Source: Flavobacterium celericrescens
GTDB lineage: Bacteria > Bacteroidota > Bacteroidia > Flavobacteriales > Flavobacteriaceae
DNA length: 64,000 nt
Direction of reading: 5' to 3'
Assembly (NCBI RefSeq): GCF_011392075.1
Contig: NZ_JAAJBV010000006.1
Coordinates: 124,001 to 188,000, forward strand
Below, one piece after another: positions 51,173 through 59,761 of this stretch (position 1 is its first letter; each line of letters starts with the position of its first letter). Under the pieces are notes generated by a model, which saw nothing but the letters and a program-made list of their open reading frames with translations, was not told where the DNA came from and ran no database searches. A program made the translations under genes and the position numbers.

Positions 51173-53371
51173 TTAAAAATTATACTTCAATCCACCATAA
51201 ATATTTCTACCAGGAGCATTTATTCCTGAAGCAAAAACACGGTATTGTGTGTCTAAAATATTTTCAACTCCTGCAAAAAGAGTCGCTCCTTTATACACGT
51301 TGAAACCTGCTTTAAAATTATAGGTTTCCCAAGCTGGCATTCCTCCTACTGGTGCATATTGTGCATTATCTTCTCCACTGGTTGAATAATCGCTAGCATC
51401 TTTTTTACCATTATACAACATATAAGCTTCAAAATTTGCCCATTTTTTTGAATATACAAAACCAATTTTTCCAAAATAAGGAGAAATATGGTCTAATGGC
51501 GACTGGTTTCCGTTTTCAACTACTCTACCTAATGTATAATTGAAATTCGCATTGAAAATTAAATCGTGTAGCAACACAGCGCTAAAATTTGTTGACAATC
51601 CAGTAATGAAGGCTTTTCCTTTATTTTGGTTTGCAAAAACTTGACTTGTTGCTCCGTCATAAACAATCGTACTTTGTCCGTTAAATAAAAATTCGTCAGT
51701 TACAATAGCATCATATAATCTTGTATAGAAATATGTGTTCTCAAACTTAATTTTTTTAGAATCGGATTGAATTGCAAATCCAAAATCGGCAGTAATTGTT
51801 TTTTCTGGTCTTAAATCTTCATTTGGAACAATTATCGTTCCTGCCGCAGATTCAAATATTTTTGCTAAATCATCAATATTTGGTGCTCTAAATCCAGAAG
51901 CTAAATTGGCTTTAATTGTAAAATTATTTGAAGTTTGGTGCACAATTCCTAATGTTCCACTGTAGGTAAAATTACCTTGGGAAATACTTGAAAATGGTAA
52001 TGGAAAAAACGTATCGTCCGCAATTGTACTTTTCAAAGTAGTGTATCCAATTCTAGCACCCGCATTCCAAATCGTCTTTTCAGACATTTTTTCGTTATAT
52101 GAAACATATAAATCATTTCGCATCATGTTGTTGTCTCCATTTGGATATCTTGTATCTAAATCAGTTCTAACACCCGTGTTGATATTATTAGCATACGCAG
52201 AAGATTTCAAAGTTTCAAAATAGGATTCAAAGCCGTAAAACAATTCGCCTTTGGTGAACTTTTTATCCAAATCAATTCCCACTGAATACATGTTTACATT
52301 TTCTTCTCTGTTTTGCAAATTATAATTGCCAAATCTTCTATTATGACGACTTTCTTGTGCGTTTTGAAAAGCCACATTCACTTTTAAATCACTTCCTAAA
52401 ACGGCTTTTTCTTTACTCAACGAGTATATTCCTAAAACGCGCTGTTGTGGTCCATAATACCATTCTGCATGTCTTAATCCGCTTCCAGCTGTTTCTGTTA
52501 ATCTATCATAACGATCAATATCTGAAGAAGTTGAAAATTGTAAGTTTAATCCGTGTTCAAAACCTGATGTAGTTTTATAAGCAAACTTTTGTAAAAAATT
52601 ATATTGCTTATACGCCGAACCAACCTGTGTATATTTATCGTCGTTTACATTCAACTGGTCAACACCATTTACTGTAGTAACATAATTAGGTCTTTCGCCA
52701 AAATAATTACCATTATGATTTTTTTGTTTTCCCATTCTTAAATCACCAAAATCATTAAACGATAAAATAGATAATGAAGCAAAGTTTGTTGTAGCATAAT
52801 TAAAAGTAAGCGCAACCGATTTTTCTTCATTAGCAGAGCTATATCTTGTGTTGATGCCGCCAGTAAATTTATTTTTAGCATCACCTAAAAATTTTGCGCG
52901 TTTAGTTGTCATTGCAACGGTTCCTCCTAAAGCATCACTTCCAAATAAAGTAGAAGTTGGACCATAAAAAATCCCGACATTTTCTAACATACTTTCATCA
53001 ACTGTGATTACATTTTGAAGATGTCCTGCTCTAAATATTAGATTATTCATTCTTACGCCATCGACTAAAAGCAATACGCGACTTGCTTCAAAACCTCTAA
53101 TTGCAGGACTTCCTCCACCTTGCTGCGATTTTTGAACAAAAAGTGAGCCCGAATTTGACAGCATTTCTGCCGTACTTTGAAAATTTTGAAAATCAATTTG
53201 CTTCGCCGAAACAGTAACAACTTGATTGGGTAATTTTGAATAATTGCTTGGTAGTTTATTTGAAACCACTACCTCTATTAATTCATCTGTTGCTTTAATT
53301 GTATCTTGTTTGGTTTGTGAAAATCCTAAAACAGGAAACAAAAGCAAAAAGTATTTTGTATAATTTTTCAT
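51173..53371 (-). CDS. TonB-dependent receptor (heme/siderophore-like)
   Basis: 732-residue outer-membrane receptor: a signal peptide (1-18), then a plug domain (about 45-155; GGGSPAIRGFEASRVLLLVDGVRMN, and YGPTSTLFGSDALGGTVAM) and a 22-strand-type barrel ending in NF. It lacks an N-terminal carboxypeptidase-regulatory domain, so it is not SusC-like. The stretch FRAPNIDDL...VPNEDLRPEKT resembles the FRAP and NPxL motifs of heme/hemoglobin receptors, and the best guess is iron or heme uptake, though copper or another substrate remains possible. A 25-bp palindrome precedes it. Confidence 0.85.
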   Translation of the reverse strand: MKNYTKYFLLLFPVLGFSQTKQDTIKATDELIEVVVSNKLPSNYSKLPNQVVTVSAKQIDFQNFQSTAEMLSNSGSLFVQKSQQGGGSPAIRGFEASRVLLLVDGVRMNNLIFRAGHLQNVITVDESMLENVGIFYGPTSTLFGSDALGGTVAMTTKRAKFLGDAKNKFTGGINTRYSSANEEKSVALTFNYATTNFASLSILSFNDFGDLRMGKQKNHNGNYFGERPNYVTTVNGVDQLNVNDDKYTQVGSAYKQYNFLQKFAYKTTSGFEHGLNLQFSTSSDIDRYDRLTETAGSGLRHAEWYYGPQQRVLGIYSLSKEKAVLGSDLKVNVAFQNAQESRHNRRFGNYNLQNREENVNMYSVGIDLDKKFTKGELFYGFESYFETLKSSAYANNINTGVRTDLDTRYPNGDNNMMRNDLYVSYNEKMSEKTIWNAGARIGYTTLKSTIADDTFFPLPFSSISQGNFTYSGTLGIVHQTSNNFTIKANLASGFRAPNIDDLAKIFESAAGTIIVPNEDLRPEKTITADFGFAIQSDSKKIKFENTYFYTRLYDAIVTDEFLFNGQSTIVYDGATSQVFANQNKGKAFITGLSTNFSAVLLHDLIFNANFNYTLGRVVENGNQSPLDHISPYFGKIGFVYSKKWANFEAYMLYNGKKDASDYSTSGEDNAQYAPVGGMPAWETYNFKAGFNVYKGATLFAGVENILDTQYRVFASGINAPGRNIYGGLKYNF

Positions 53372-53406
53372 TTTACTATTTTTTACCTCATGTGTATATG
53401 TGTTCG

Positions 53407-53431
53407 ATTGAGTAAACTGAATTTACCCAAT
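53407..53431 (-). promoter_or_regulatory. 25-bp palindromic candidate operator of the TonB receptor
   Basis: ATTGnGTAAAnT and its complement AnTTTACnCAAT form a 25-bp imperfect palindrome (ten of twelve arm positions pair), centred 48 nt upstream of the receptor ATG. It does not resemble the classic Fur box. No TAnnTTTG box is visible nearby. Confidence 0.55.
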
Positions 53432-53467
53432 GGAACATTCTAAAACTTTGTATTTAATTTATAAAGT

Positions 53468-54001
53468 TTAAACGTTTTCTGGAGGCGGTAAAGAAATAGT
53501 AAAAGAAATAGACTTATAATATATTTTTGGAGTTGTATTTTTTATCGTTGGAACCCAAACATGAAATGGTTCCCATGAAAATACGTCCTGAAAATATATT
53601 GATTTGTAAAAATTTACAATTTGTTCTTTTTTATCTTTCGAAGGCGCGTCTGATTGAAAAGCACCAACTAATAATTTTGACAATTGTTTGCTTAATTTGG
53701 TCTCTTCATGATCCCACCAGCACCAATATTGAATAGAATCTTTTGTGGCTTTTCGCTCAACAATATCATACATTTCGCCATTATATTCAAATTCTTTGGA
53801 ATGCTTCCACTTTAACTTGTCATGACTTTCTTTTGTCGAAAATTTTAAAAGCACCAATTCGTTTTTATCAATTCCAGCAATCATTTTCCATTTTACTTCC
53901 TTTCTAACCATAGTTTTCCTGTGCTGTAACCAAGTATAAGTTACAACCGCTGGAGCTATCAATAAAAATAGCAAAAAAATACTGCTAATTTGTTTTTTCA
54001 A
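53468..54001 (-). CDS. hypothetical membrane-anchored protein
   Basis: 177-residue protein of unknown function. An N-terminal hydrophobic segment (residues 4-24) anchors or exports it; the rest is soluble with many charged residues, an aromatic stretch (DSIQYWCWWDHEETKL) and a C-terminus ending in PPPENV. Proteins of this general form precede TonB receptors in other flavobacteria, in my understanding, but I do not recognise a named family. The start codon is TTG (54001) with the -7 box TATCTTTG 20 nt upstream. The TonB receptor gene follows after 96 nt, containing the palindrome. Confidence 0.65.
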   Translation of the reverse strand: MKKQISSIFLLFLLIAPAVVTYTWLQHRKTMVRKEVKWKMIAGIDKNELVLLKFSTKESHDKLKWKHSKEFEYNGEMYDIVERKATKDSIQYWCWWDHEETKLSKQLSKLLVGAFQSDAPSKDKKEQIVNFYKSIYFQDVFSWEPFHVWVPTIKNTTPKIYYKSISFTISLPPPENV

Positions 54002-54020
54002 TTTGGAAATAAATGAACTC

Positions 54021-54028
54021 CAAAGATA
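54021..54028 (-). promoter_or_regulatory. promoter -7 box of the hypothetical gene at 53468-54001
   Basis: The minus strand reads TATCTTTG, a perfect TAnnTTTG match, 20 nt before the TTG start at 54001; it lies within the 42-nt spacer after the MacB-like permease. Confidence 0.55.
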
Positions 54029-54043
54029 ATAAAAAACTACAAG

Positions 54044-55294
54044 TTACATGCCGCTACGAATTGCTTCAACTGGGTCAAGTTTTGAAGCGGTAATTGCTGG
54101 AATAATTCCGGAAATCAAGCCAATAAAAGCCGCCAAACCAGAGCCTAACAACATGTTTGAAGTACTCAGTACAAATTCAAAATCTAAAGCATTAGATAAC
54201 ACAATAGCAATTATCCAAACTAAAAACATTCCGATTAATCCACCAATTAATGATAATATAACAGCTTCAAATAAAAACTGAAATAATATAAATTTGTTTT
54301 TAGCCCCTAATGCTTTTTGAATTCCAATTAAGTTGGTTCGCTCTTTTACAGAAACGAACATAATGTTAGCAATACCAAAACCTCCGACTAAAAGAGAAAA
54401 TGCGCTAATAGCCCAACCAATCATGTTCATTTGGCCAACGATATTGTCGATAAAATCGGTGAAGCCCGAAAGCACATTCATGAAAAAATTATCAATTTCA
54501 CCAGTTTTCACACCTCTATGAACTCTTAATTTTTGAGCTAATTCTGCCTTAAATTCTTCAATATCGATTCCTTTTTCGGGTTTTATTAAAATTGCGGGAG
54601 TTAACATATCATTGTTATCACCATACATTCTTCTTAAAAAATTTACAGGAAAAAATACGGCTACATCATTACTATCTCCAAAAGTTCCTTGCCCTTGTTT
54701 TTTCAAAACACCAATTACAGTGAACTTTTGCCCATATAAACGCACTTTTTTTCCAATTGGGTCGCTATTTTCAAACAAACCTGTTGCTACTTCACTTCCA
54801 ATTACGATAACTGGGCTTCCTGAATTAGATTCTGATTCATTAAACAATCGACCTTTATCAATTTTTACAGGTTCAATATCAAAAAATTCGTTGGTTGAAG
54901 GCTTTACACGAATTGAATTAACGGTTTTTGATTCATATTTAATATTTTCATTACGCGTAAAAAGGTTAAACGACATTTTATCAATTCCGTTTACGTTTCT
55001 TCTTAAATGTTCGTATTCTTCATAAGTTACATCAGGAAATTGCTCACGTTTCCATCGAGGCACATCAGACGGACCAAAAGAAAAACGCATTAAATAAACC
55101 GTATTCATATCCATATCACTCAAGTCTTCCTTGATTTTTTTATCCATAGAATCTACTGCAGCCAACACCGCAATAATGGAAAAAATACCAATAGTTACAC
55201 CTAACAACGACAAAAGCGTACGCAATTTATTGTTGCGCAAAGCATTGATGGCAAAACTAAAACTCTCCGAAAGTAATCGTAAATATAAAAGCAT
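54044..55294 (-). CDS. ABC transporter permease, MacB-like
   Basis: 416-residue MacB/FtsX-type permease. An N-terminal helix (RTLLSLLGVTIGIFSIIAVLAA) is followed by a large periplasmic MacB-PCD domain (about 55-285) and three C-terminal helices with the family signature around ERTNLIGIQKALGAKNKFIL and the DPVEAIRSGM end. Such permeases work with a LolD/MacB-type ATPase in export or mechanotransmission across the envelope; no ATPase or MacA gene is next to it. The start is ATG 55294. It is a different subfamily from the LolE-like permease at 29286. Confidence 0.9.
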   Translation of the reverse strand: MLLYLRLLSESFSFAINALRNNKLRTLLSLLGVTIGIFSIIAVLAAVDSMDKKIKEDLSDMDMNTVYLMRFSFGPSDVPRWKREQFPDVTYEEYEHLRRNVNGIDKMSFNLFTRNENIKYESKTVNSIRVKPSTNEFFDIEPVKIDKGRLFNESESNSGSPVIVIGSEVATGLFENSDPIGKKVRLYGQKFTVIGVLKKQGQGTFGDSNDVAVFFPVNFLRRMYGDNNDMLTPAILIKPEKGIDIEEFKAELAQKLRVHRGVKTGEIDNFFMNVLSGFTDFIDNIVGQMNMIGWAISAFSLLVGGFGIANIMFVSVKERTNLIGIQKALGAKNKFILFQFLFEAVILSLIGGLIGMFLVWIIAIVLSNALDFEFVLSTSNMLLGSGLAAFIGLISGIIPAITASKLDPVEAIRSGM

Positions 55295-55359
55295 AATACT
55301 GAGCTATTACTAATAAGTAGAGTAATGAGGGAAAATGTTACAGTTAGAGGGAATTTATT

Positions 55360-55367
55360 TATATTTG
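55360..55367 (+). promoter_or_regulatory. promoter -7 box of the small membrane protein gene
   Basis: TATATTTG, a perfect TAnnTTTG match, 25 nt before the ATG at 55392. Two A9 runs lie between it and the start codon. Confidence 0.5.
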
Positions 55368-55391
55368 AAGAAAAAAAAAGAAAAAAAAACA

Positions 55392-55598
55392 ATGCTAAAT
55401 GAAAATCTAATTTTAAGCATTCTATTTGGTCTAGCCGCCATTCTGTATCACCGAATTCATAAATGGTGGTTATCAGGTCGTGATAAAAATCCAATTTTTC
55501 TCAAATTAGAAACAAATACGAAATCATTTGAGAATTGGGTTATCATTATTTTTTTAGCAATTACTTCTTTAGGCTTTTTGATAAAATCAATAATCTAA
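55392..55598 (+). CDS. small membrane protein of unknown function
   Basis: 68 residues with two hydrophobic segments (about 6-18 and 49-67) and a charged, tryptophan-containing loop (HRIHKWWLSGRDKNP). I use ATG 55392; the open frame continues upstream for 19 codons of Lys/Glu-rich sequence derived from a poly-A leader, and a -7 box within that extension argues against it. It stands between the divergent MacB-like permease gene and purH. I do not recognise its family. Confidence 0.55.
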   Translation: MLNENLILSILFGLAAILYHRIHKWWLSGRDKNPIFLKLETNTKSFENWVIIIFLAITSLGFLIKSII

Positions 55599-55624
55599 TT
55601 TAAAAAAATATAAAACAATAAAGT

Positions 55625-55655
55625 TTGACTATTTTAAGAAGTATACCTACTTTTG
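55625..55655 (+). promoter_or_regulatory. purH promoter (TTG plus TACTTTTG)
   Basis: A TTG (55625-55627) and TACTTTTG (55648-55655), a perfect TAnnTTTG, are separated by 20 bp, the usual Bacteroidota spacing. The predicted leader to ATG 55712 is about 50 nt. Confidence 0.7.
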
Positions 55656-55711
55656 CACCACGAAAACAACAACACTTATCTGAGACTATTCAGATACAAC
55701 AACACAACACC

Positions 55712-57244
55712 ATGAACACAACAAAAAAAATTGCTTCGGCATTGATTTCTGTATTTGACAAAAACGGTTTAGAACCTATTGTTAAAGCGCTTCACCAAAA
55801 CAATGTAACCATTTATTCTACTGGCGGAACCGAAACTTTTATTAAAGATTTAGGTATTCCTGTTGTCGCTGTAGAAGATATTACAGCTTTCCCTGAAATT
55901 TTAGGCGGAAGAGTAAAAACCTTACATCCAAAAATCTTCGGTGGTATTTTAAACCGTCAAGATCATGCTGGTGATGTGGAACAAATGAAAGAATTCAACA
56001 TTCCGCAAATCGATTTAGTGATTGTGGATTTGTATCCGTTTGAAAAAACCGTTGCTTCAGGCGCTAGCGAACAAGATATTATCGAGAAAATCGACATAGG
56101 TGGAATTTCATTAATTAGAGCCGCTGCTAAAAATTTCAAAGACACTGTAATTGTTCCTTCTGTAGAGCAATATGCACCATTTTTGAATTTCTATACTGAA
56201 AATAACGGGGCTACTACTTTAGAAAACAGAAAGTTATTAGCTTCAAGAGCTTTTAATGTTTCTTCACATTATGATTCGGCGATATTCAACTACTTCAACC
56301 AAGTTTTTGAAGAACCAGTTTTGAAAATCAGCGAGCAAAACGGAAATGTTTTACGTTATGGTGAAAATCCTCACCAAAAAGGATTTTTCTATGGCGATTT
56401 TGACAAAATGTTTACCAAAGTTCACGGAAAAGAATTGTCATACAACAATTTATTAGACGTTGATGCGGCGGTGAATTTAATGAACGAATTCAAAAACGAC
56501 AATCCAACTTTTGCCATTTTAAAACACAATAACGCTTGTGGTTTAGCAACTAGAAATACAATGAAAGAAGCATTTTTAGATGCTTTAGCAGGTGACCCAA
56601 CTTCGGCTTTTGGAGGTGTTTTAATTGCGAATGGAAAAATTGATGTTGCTACAGCTAACGAAATCAACCAATTGTTCTGCGAAGTAGTAATTGCTCCGTC
56701 TTATGACCAAGAAGCAATTGATATTTTAGAGGAAAAGAAAAACAGAATTATCTTAATTTTAAACGACGTTGAGTTGCCACAAACAACTGTAAGAACTTGT
56801 TTAAACGGAGTTTTAGTTCAAGATAAAGACAATGTTACCGATTCAAAAGACCATTTAAAAACAGTTACAACGGCTGTTCCTACAGAAGAAGAAATCGAAG
56901 ATTTATTATTCGCTTCAAAAATTTGTAAACACACAAAATCGAACACAATTGTATTTGCAAAAAATAAACAATTATGTGCTTCAGGAACTGGACAAACTTC
57001 AAGAGTTGACGCTTTACGTCATGCGATTGAAAAAGCAACTTCATTTGAATTTGATTTAACTGGAGCAGTTATGGCAAGTGACGCTTTCTTTCCTTTCCCA
57101 GACTGTGTAGAAATTGCAAATAAAGCAGGAATTACGGCTGTAATTCAGCCAGGAGGTTCTATAAAAGACGAATTAAGCATCAATTATTGTAATGCTAATA
57201 ATATGGCGATGGTGTTCACGGGAATTCGTCATTTCAAACATTAA
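55712..57244 (+). CDS. purH: bifunctional AICAR transformylase/IMP cyclohydrolase
   Basis: 510-residue enzyme for the last two steps of IMP synthesis. The N-terminal IMP cyclohydrolase domain (residues 1-195; STGGTETFIKDLGI, GRVKTLHPKIFGGIL) is followed by the AICAR transformylase domain (RYGENPHQKGFF, KHNNACGLA, and DAFFPFPDCVEIA near the end). ATG 55712 (MNTTKKIASALISVFDK) is chosen because it gives the normal start and the promoter's -7 box lies between it and the frame's earlier codons. A terminator follows before mreB. Confidence 0.96.
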   Translation: MNTTKKIASALISVFDKNGLEPIVKALHQNNVTIYSTGGTETFIKDLGIPVVAVEDITAFPEILGGRVKTLHPKIFGGILNRQDHAGDVEQMKEFNIPQIDLVIVDLYPFEKTVASGASEQDIIEKIDIGGISLIRAAAKNFKDTVIVPSVEQYAPFLNFYTENNGATTLENRKLLASRAFNVSSHYDSAIFNYFNQVFEEPVLKISEQNGNVLRYGENPHQKGFFYGDFDKMFTKVHGKELSYNNLLDVDAAVNLMNEFKNDNPTFAILKHNNACGLATRNTMKEAFLDALAGDPTSAFGGVLIANGKIDVATANEINQLFCEVVIAPSYDQEAIDILEEKKNRIILILNDVELPQTTVRTCLNGVLVQDKDNVTDSKDHLKTVTTAVPTEEEIEDLLFASKICKHTKSNTIVFAKNKQLCASGTGQTSRVDALRHAIEKATSFEFDLTGAVMASDAFFPFPDCVEIANKAGITAVIQPGGSIKDELSINYCNANNMAMVFTGIRHFKH

Positions 57245-57270
57245 AATTCCACTTACAAAATATATTTCAC

Positions 57271-57305
57271 AAGCGCATTAAAATATTTTATTTAATGCGC
57301 TTTTT
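57271..57305 (+). terminator. intrinsic terminator of purH
   Basis: A 12-bp perfect stem (AAGCGCATTAAA at 57271-57282, its complement at 57291-57302) with an 8-nt loop is followed by a short T run. Confidence 0.8.
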
Positions 57306-57307
57306 AT

Positions 57308-57340
57308 TTGTATTTATTCCAGATTATTTTTATAATTTTG
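57308..57340 (+). promoter_or_regulatory. mreB operon promoter (TTG plus TAATTTTG)
   Basis: A TTG (57308-57310) and TAATTTTG (57333-57340), a perfect TAnnTTTG, are separated by 22 bp. The predicted leader to the mreB ATG is about 40 nt. Confidence 0.65.
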
Positions 57341-57387
57341 CGAGTTGAATACAATTATACAAAAAACGCTAAACCCTTATCAAACTT

Positions 57388-58416
57388 ATGGGATTTTTTG
57401 ATTTCATGACCGAGGATATCGCAATCGACCTTGGTACCGCAAATACTCTAATCATTCACAACGATAAAGTCGTGATTGATAGTCCATCTATCGTTGCAAG
57501 AGACCGAATTACTGGCAAAATTATTGCTGTAGGTAAAGAGGCCAACATGATGCAAGGTAAAACGCATGAAAACATCAAGACCATTCGTCCTTTGAAAGAT
57601 GGTGTTATTGCTGATTTTGATGCATCGGAACAAATGATAAAAATGTTTATCAAAAGTATTCCTGCATTAAAGAAGAAATTGTTTACACCTGCGCTTCGCA
57701 TGGTTATTTGTATTCCTTCAGGTATCACAGAAGTGGAAATGCGTGCCGTAAAAGAATCGGCTGAGCGTGTTAATGGAAAAGAAGTGTATTTGATTCACGA
57801 ACCTATGGCAGCAGCAATAGGTATCGGTGTAGATATTATGCAACCAAAAGGAAACATGATTGTTGATATAGGTGGTGGAACAACAGAAATTGCAGTTATA
57901 GCTCTTGGAGGAATTGTTTGCGACAAATCGGTTAAAATTGCCGGTGACGTTTTCACAAATGATATCATTTACTACATGAGAACGCAACACAACTTATTTG
58001 TAGGAGAAACAACCGCTGAAAAAATAAAAATTCAAATTGGAGCTGCTATGGAAGAATTAGACAATGCTCCTGAAGACATGTCAGTTCAAGGTAGAGATTT
58101 GCTTACAGGCAAACCAAAACAAGTTGATGTTTCGTATAGAGAAATAGCAAAAGCATTAGACAAATCTATTCAACGCGTTGAAGATGCTGTAATGGAAACA
58201 TTATCTCAAACACCGCCAGAATTAGCAGCCGATATTTATAATACAGGTATTTATCTTGCAGGTGGTGGTTCAATGTTGAGAGGTTTAGATAAAAGAATTT
58301 CATTAAAAACAGATTTACCAGTATATATTGCAGAAGACCCTTTAAGAGCTGTAGTGAGAGGAACAGGGATGGCTCTAAAAAACATCAACAAGTACAAAGG
58401 AATACTGATTAAATAA
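57388..58416 (+). CDS. mreB: rod shape-determining protein MreB
   Basis: 342-residue actin homologue that forms membrane-bound filaments guiding lateral wall synthesis. The phosphate-binding loops are visible: IDLGTANTLI near the N-terminus, and IVDIGGGTTEIAVIALGG in the middle; HEPMAAAIG and LAGGGSMLRGLDKRI are also typical. It is the first gene of mreB-mreC-mreD-mrdA-rodA, with its own promoter and after a terminator. Confidence 0.97.
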   Translation: MGFFDFMTEDIAIDLGTANTLIIHNDKVVIDSPSIVARDRITGKIIAVGKEANMMQGKTHENIKTIRPLKDGVIADFDASEQMIKMFIKSIPALKKKLFTPALRMVICIPSGITEVEMRAVKESAERVNGKEVYLIHEPMAAAIGIGVDIMQPKGNMIVDIGGGTTEIAVIALGGIVCDKSVKIAGDVFTNDIIYYMRTQHNLFVGETTAEKIKIQIGAAMEELDNAPEDMSVQGRDLLTGKPKQVDVSYREIAKALDKSIQRVEDAVMETLSQTPPELAADIYNTGIYLAGGGSMLRGLDKRISLKTDLPVYIAEDPLRAVVRGTGMALKNINKYKGILIK

Positions 58417-58426
58417 AAAATAATCC

Positions 58427-59257
58427 ATGCAGCAAATAATTAATTTTATCATAAAAAACAGCTATCGATTGCTGTTTTTGCTGCTTTTGGGCATATCGCT
58501 CACACTTACCATAAAATCACACTCCTATCACAGAAGCGAATATGTAAATTCTGCCAATAGTATTACAGGTGCTGTGTATAAAAAAGTAAATGAAGTCAAC
58601 GAATATCTGAGTCTTAAAGAAAAAAATAAAGATTTAGCTTCAGAAAACGCCTTACTTAAAGAATTGTTATTTAATAAAAAAGACACTTTAATTACTTCAA
58701 AAACGCTTTTTAGAAACGACCTAAACAATTATAAAGTTATGGTAGGCAAAGTCGTGAAAAATTCTTTTAACGTCAGAGAAAATTATATCACCATAAATGC
58801 TGGAAGTGATAAAGGCTTAAAAACTGATATGGGTGTAATTAACGATAAAGGTATTGTTGGAATTGTAGAAAAAACATCGGCAAATTATGCAACCATACAA
58901 AGTGTTTTAAACATCAAATCAAAGATTAATGCCAAATTAAAAAATTCAAATCATTTTGGCTCATTAGTCTGGGACGGAAGAAATGTTGGATATGCACAAT
59001 TAATTGACGTCCCTCGTTTGGCTTCATTAAGAAAAGGCGATTCAATTGTAACAGGTGGAAATTCAGATATTTTCCCTGAAAATATTCCTATTGGAAAAAT
59101 AGATAAGATTTTCATAGATCGTAAAACAAATTATTATACAATTAATATTCGATTATTTAATGATATGACATCTTTAGGCTATGTATATGTCATAGAAAAC
59201 AAAAAGAAAAAAGAAAAACAACAATTAGAAGCAATAACAACAGCACCAAAAAAATAA
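58427..59257 (+). CDS. mreC: rod shape-determining protein MreC
   Basis: 276-residue bitopic MreC. One N-terminal membrane helix (about 10-28) is followed by a coiled coil (about 45-85, VNEVNEYLSLKEKNKDLASE) and the beta-rich periplasmic domain (DKGLKTDMGVINDKGIVGIVEK; GDSIVTGGNSDIFPENIPIG). It links MreB to the transpeptidase and other elongasome proteins. It starts 10 nt after mreB and ends directly at the GTG start of mreD. Confidence 0.95.
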   Translation: MQQIINFIIKNSYRLLFLLLLGISLTLTIKSHSYHRSEYVNSANSITGAVYKKVNEVNEYLSLKEKNKDLASENALLKELLFNKKDTLITSKTLFRNDLNNYKVMVGKVVKNSFNVRENYITINAGSDKGLKTDMGVINDKGIVGIVEKTSANYATIQSVLNIKSKINAKLKNSNHFGSLVWDGRNVGYAQLIDVPRLASLRKGDSIVTGGNSDIFPENIPIGKIDKIFIDRKTNYYTINIRLFNDMTSLGYVYVIENKKKKEKQQLEAITTAPKK

Positions 59258-59761
59258 GTGAACAATAGCGTATTAAATAGCATTCGATTTATCGTTTTTT
59301 TATCATTACAAGTTTTGATATTTAACAACATCAACTTGTTTGGATACTTAAACCCATATCCGTATGTTTTATTTATTCTTTTGTATCCAGTGAATAGCAA
59401 CAAAAGTGTTTTATTACTTGGAAGTTTTGCTCTCGGTATTTTATTGGATATGTTTTGCAATTCTGGAGGAATTCACACTACGGCATCTTTAATTTTAGCC
59501 TTCATTAGACCGACACTATTTAAATTTTCTTTTGGACTAAGTTATGAATACCAAACGGTCAAAATAGCAGATAAAATTTCACCAGAAAGAATTACGCTTT
59601 TATTATTAGCTATTTTCATTCATCACTTTATATTATTTTATTTAGAGTATTTTAGAATAGGATTGCTTTTTACAATTCTTTCTCGAACATTATTAAGCAC
59701 ACTTTTTACTTTTACCATTTGCTTGCTCATAATCTATTTAATTAAGCCAAATAAACGATGA
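59258..59761 (+). CDS. mreD: rod shape-determining protein MreD
   Basis: 167-residue integral membrane protein with about five helices, in the position and size of MreD. Sequence conservation in MreD is low; the assignment rests on size, topology (FGYLNPYPYVLFILLYP at helix 2) and the mreC-mrdA context. The start is GTG 59258, immediately after the mreC stop codon. It overlaps mrdA by 4 nt (ATGA), so translation is coupled throughout. Confidence 0.9.
   Translation: MNNSVLNSIRFIVFLSLQVLIFNNINLFGYLNPYPYVLFILLYPVNSNKSVLLLGSFALGILLDMFCNSGGIHTTASLILAFIRPTLFKFSFGLSYEYQTVKIADKISPERITLLLLAIFIHHFILFYLEYFRIGLLFTILSRTLLSTLFTFTICLLIIYLIKPNKR

Noticed and set aside
53407..53431. Classic Fur box at the receptor palindrome
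   Set aside because: The sequence does not resemble the GATAATGATAATCATTATC consensus; only a generic operator can be proposed.
55625..55711. Upstream extension of purH
   Set aside because: The extension contains the promoter -7 box TACTTTTG and is not conserved-looking; ATG 55712 gives the standard N-terminus.
57718..57990. Long open frame antisense to mreB
   Set aside because: It is a shadow of the strongly conserved mreB frame, with His/Asn/Cys-rich composition unlike a real protein and no promoter or separate evidence.
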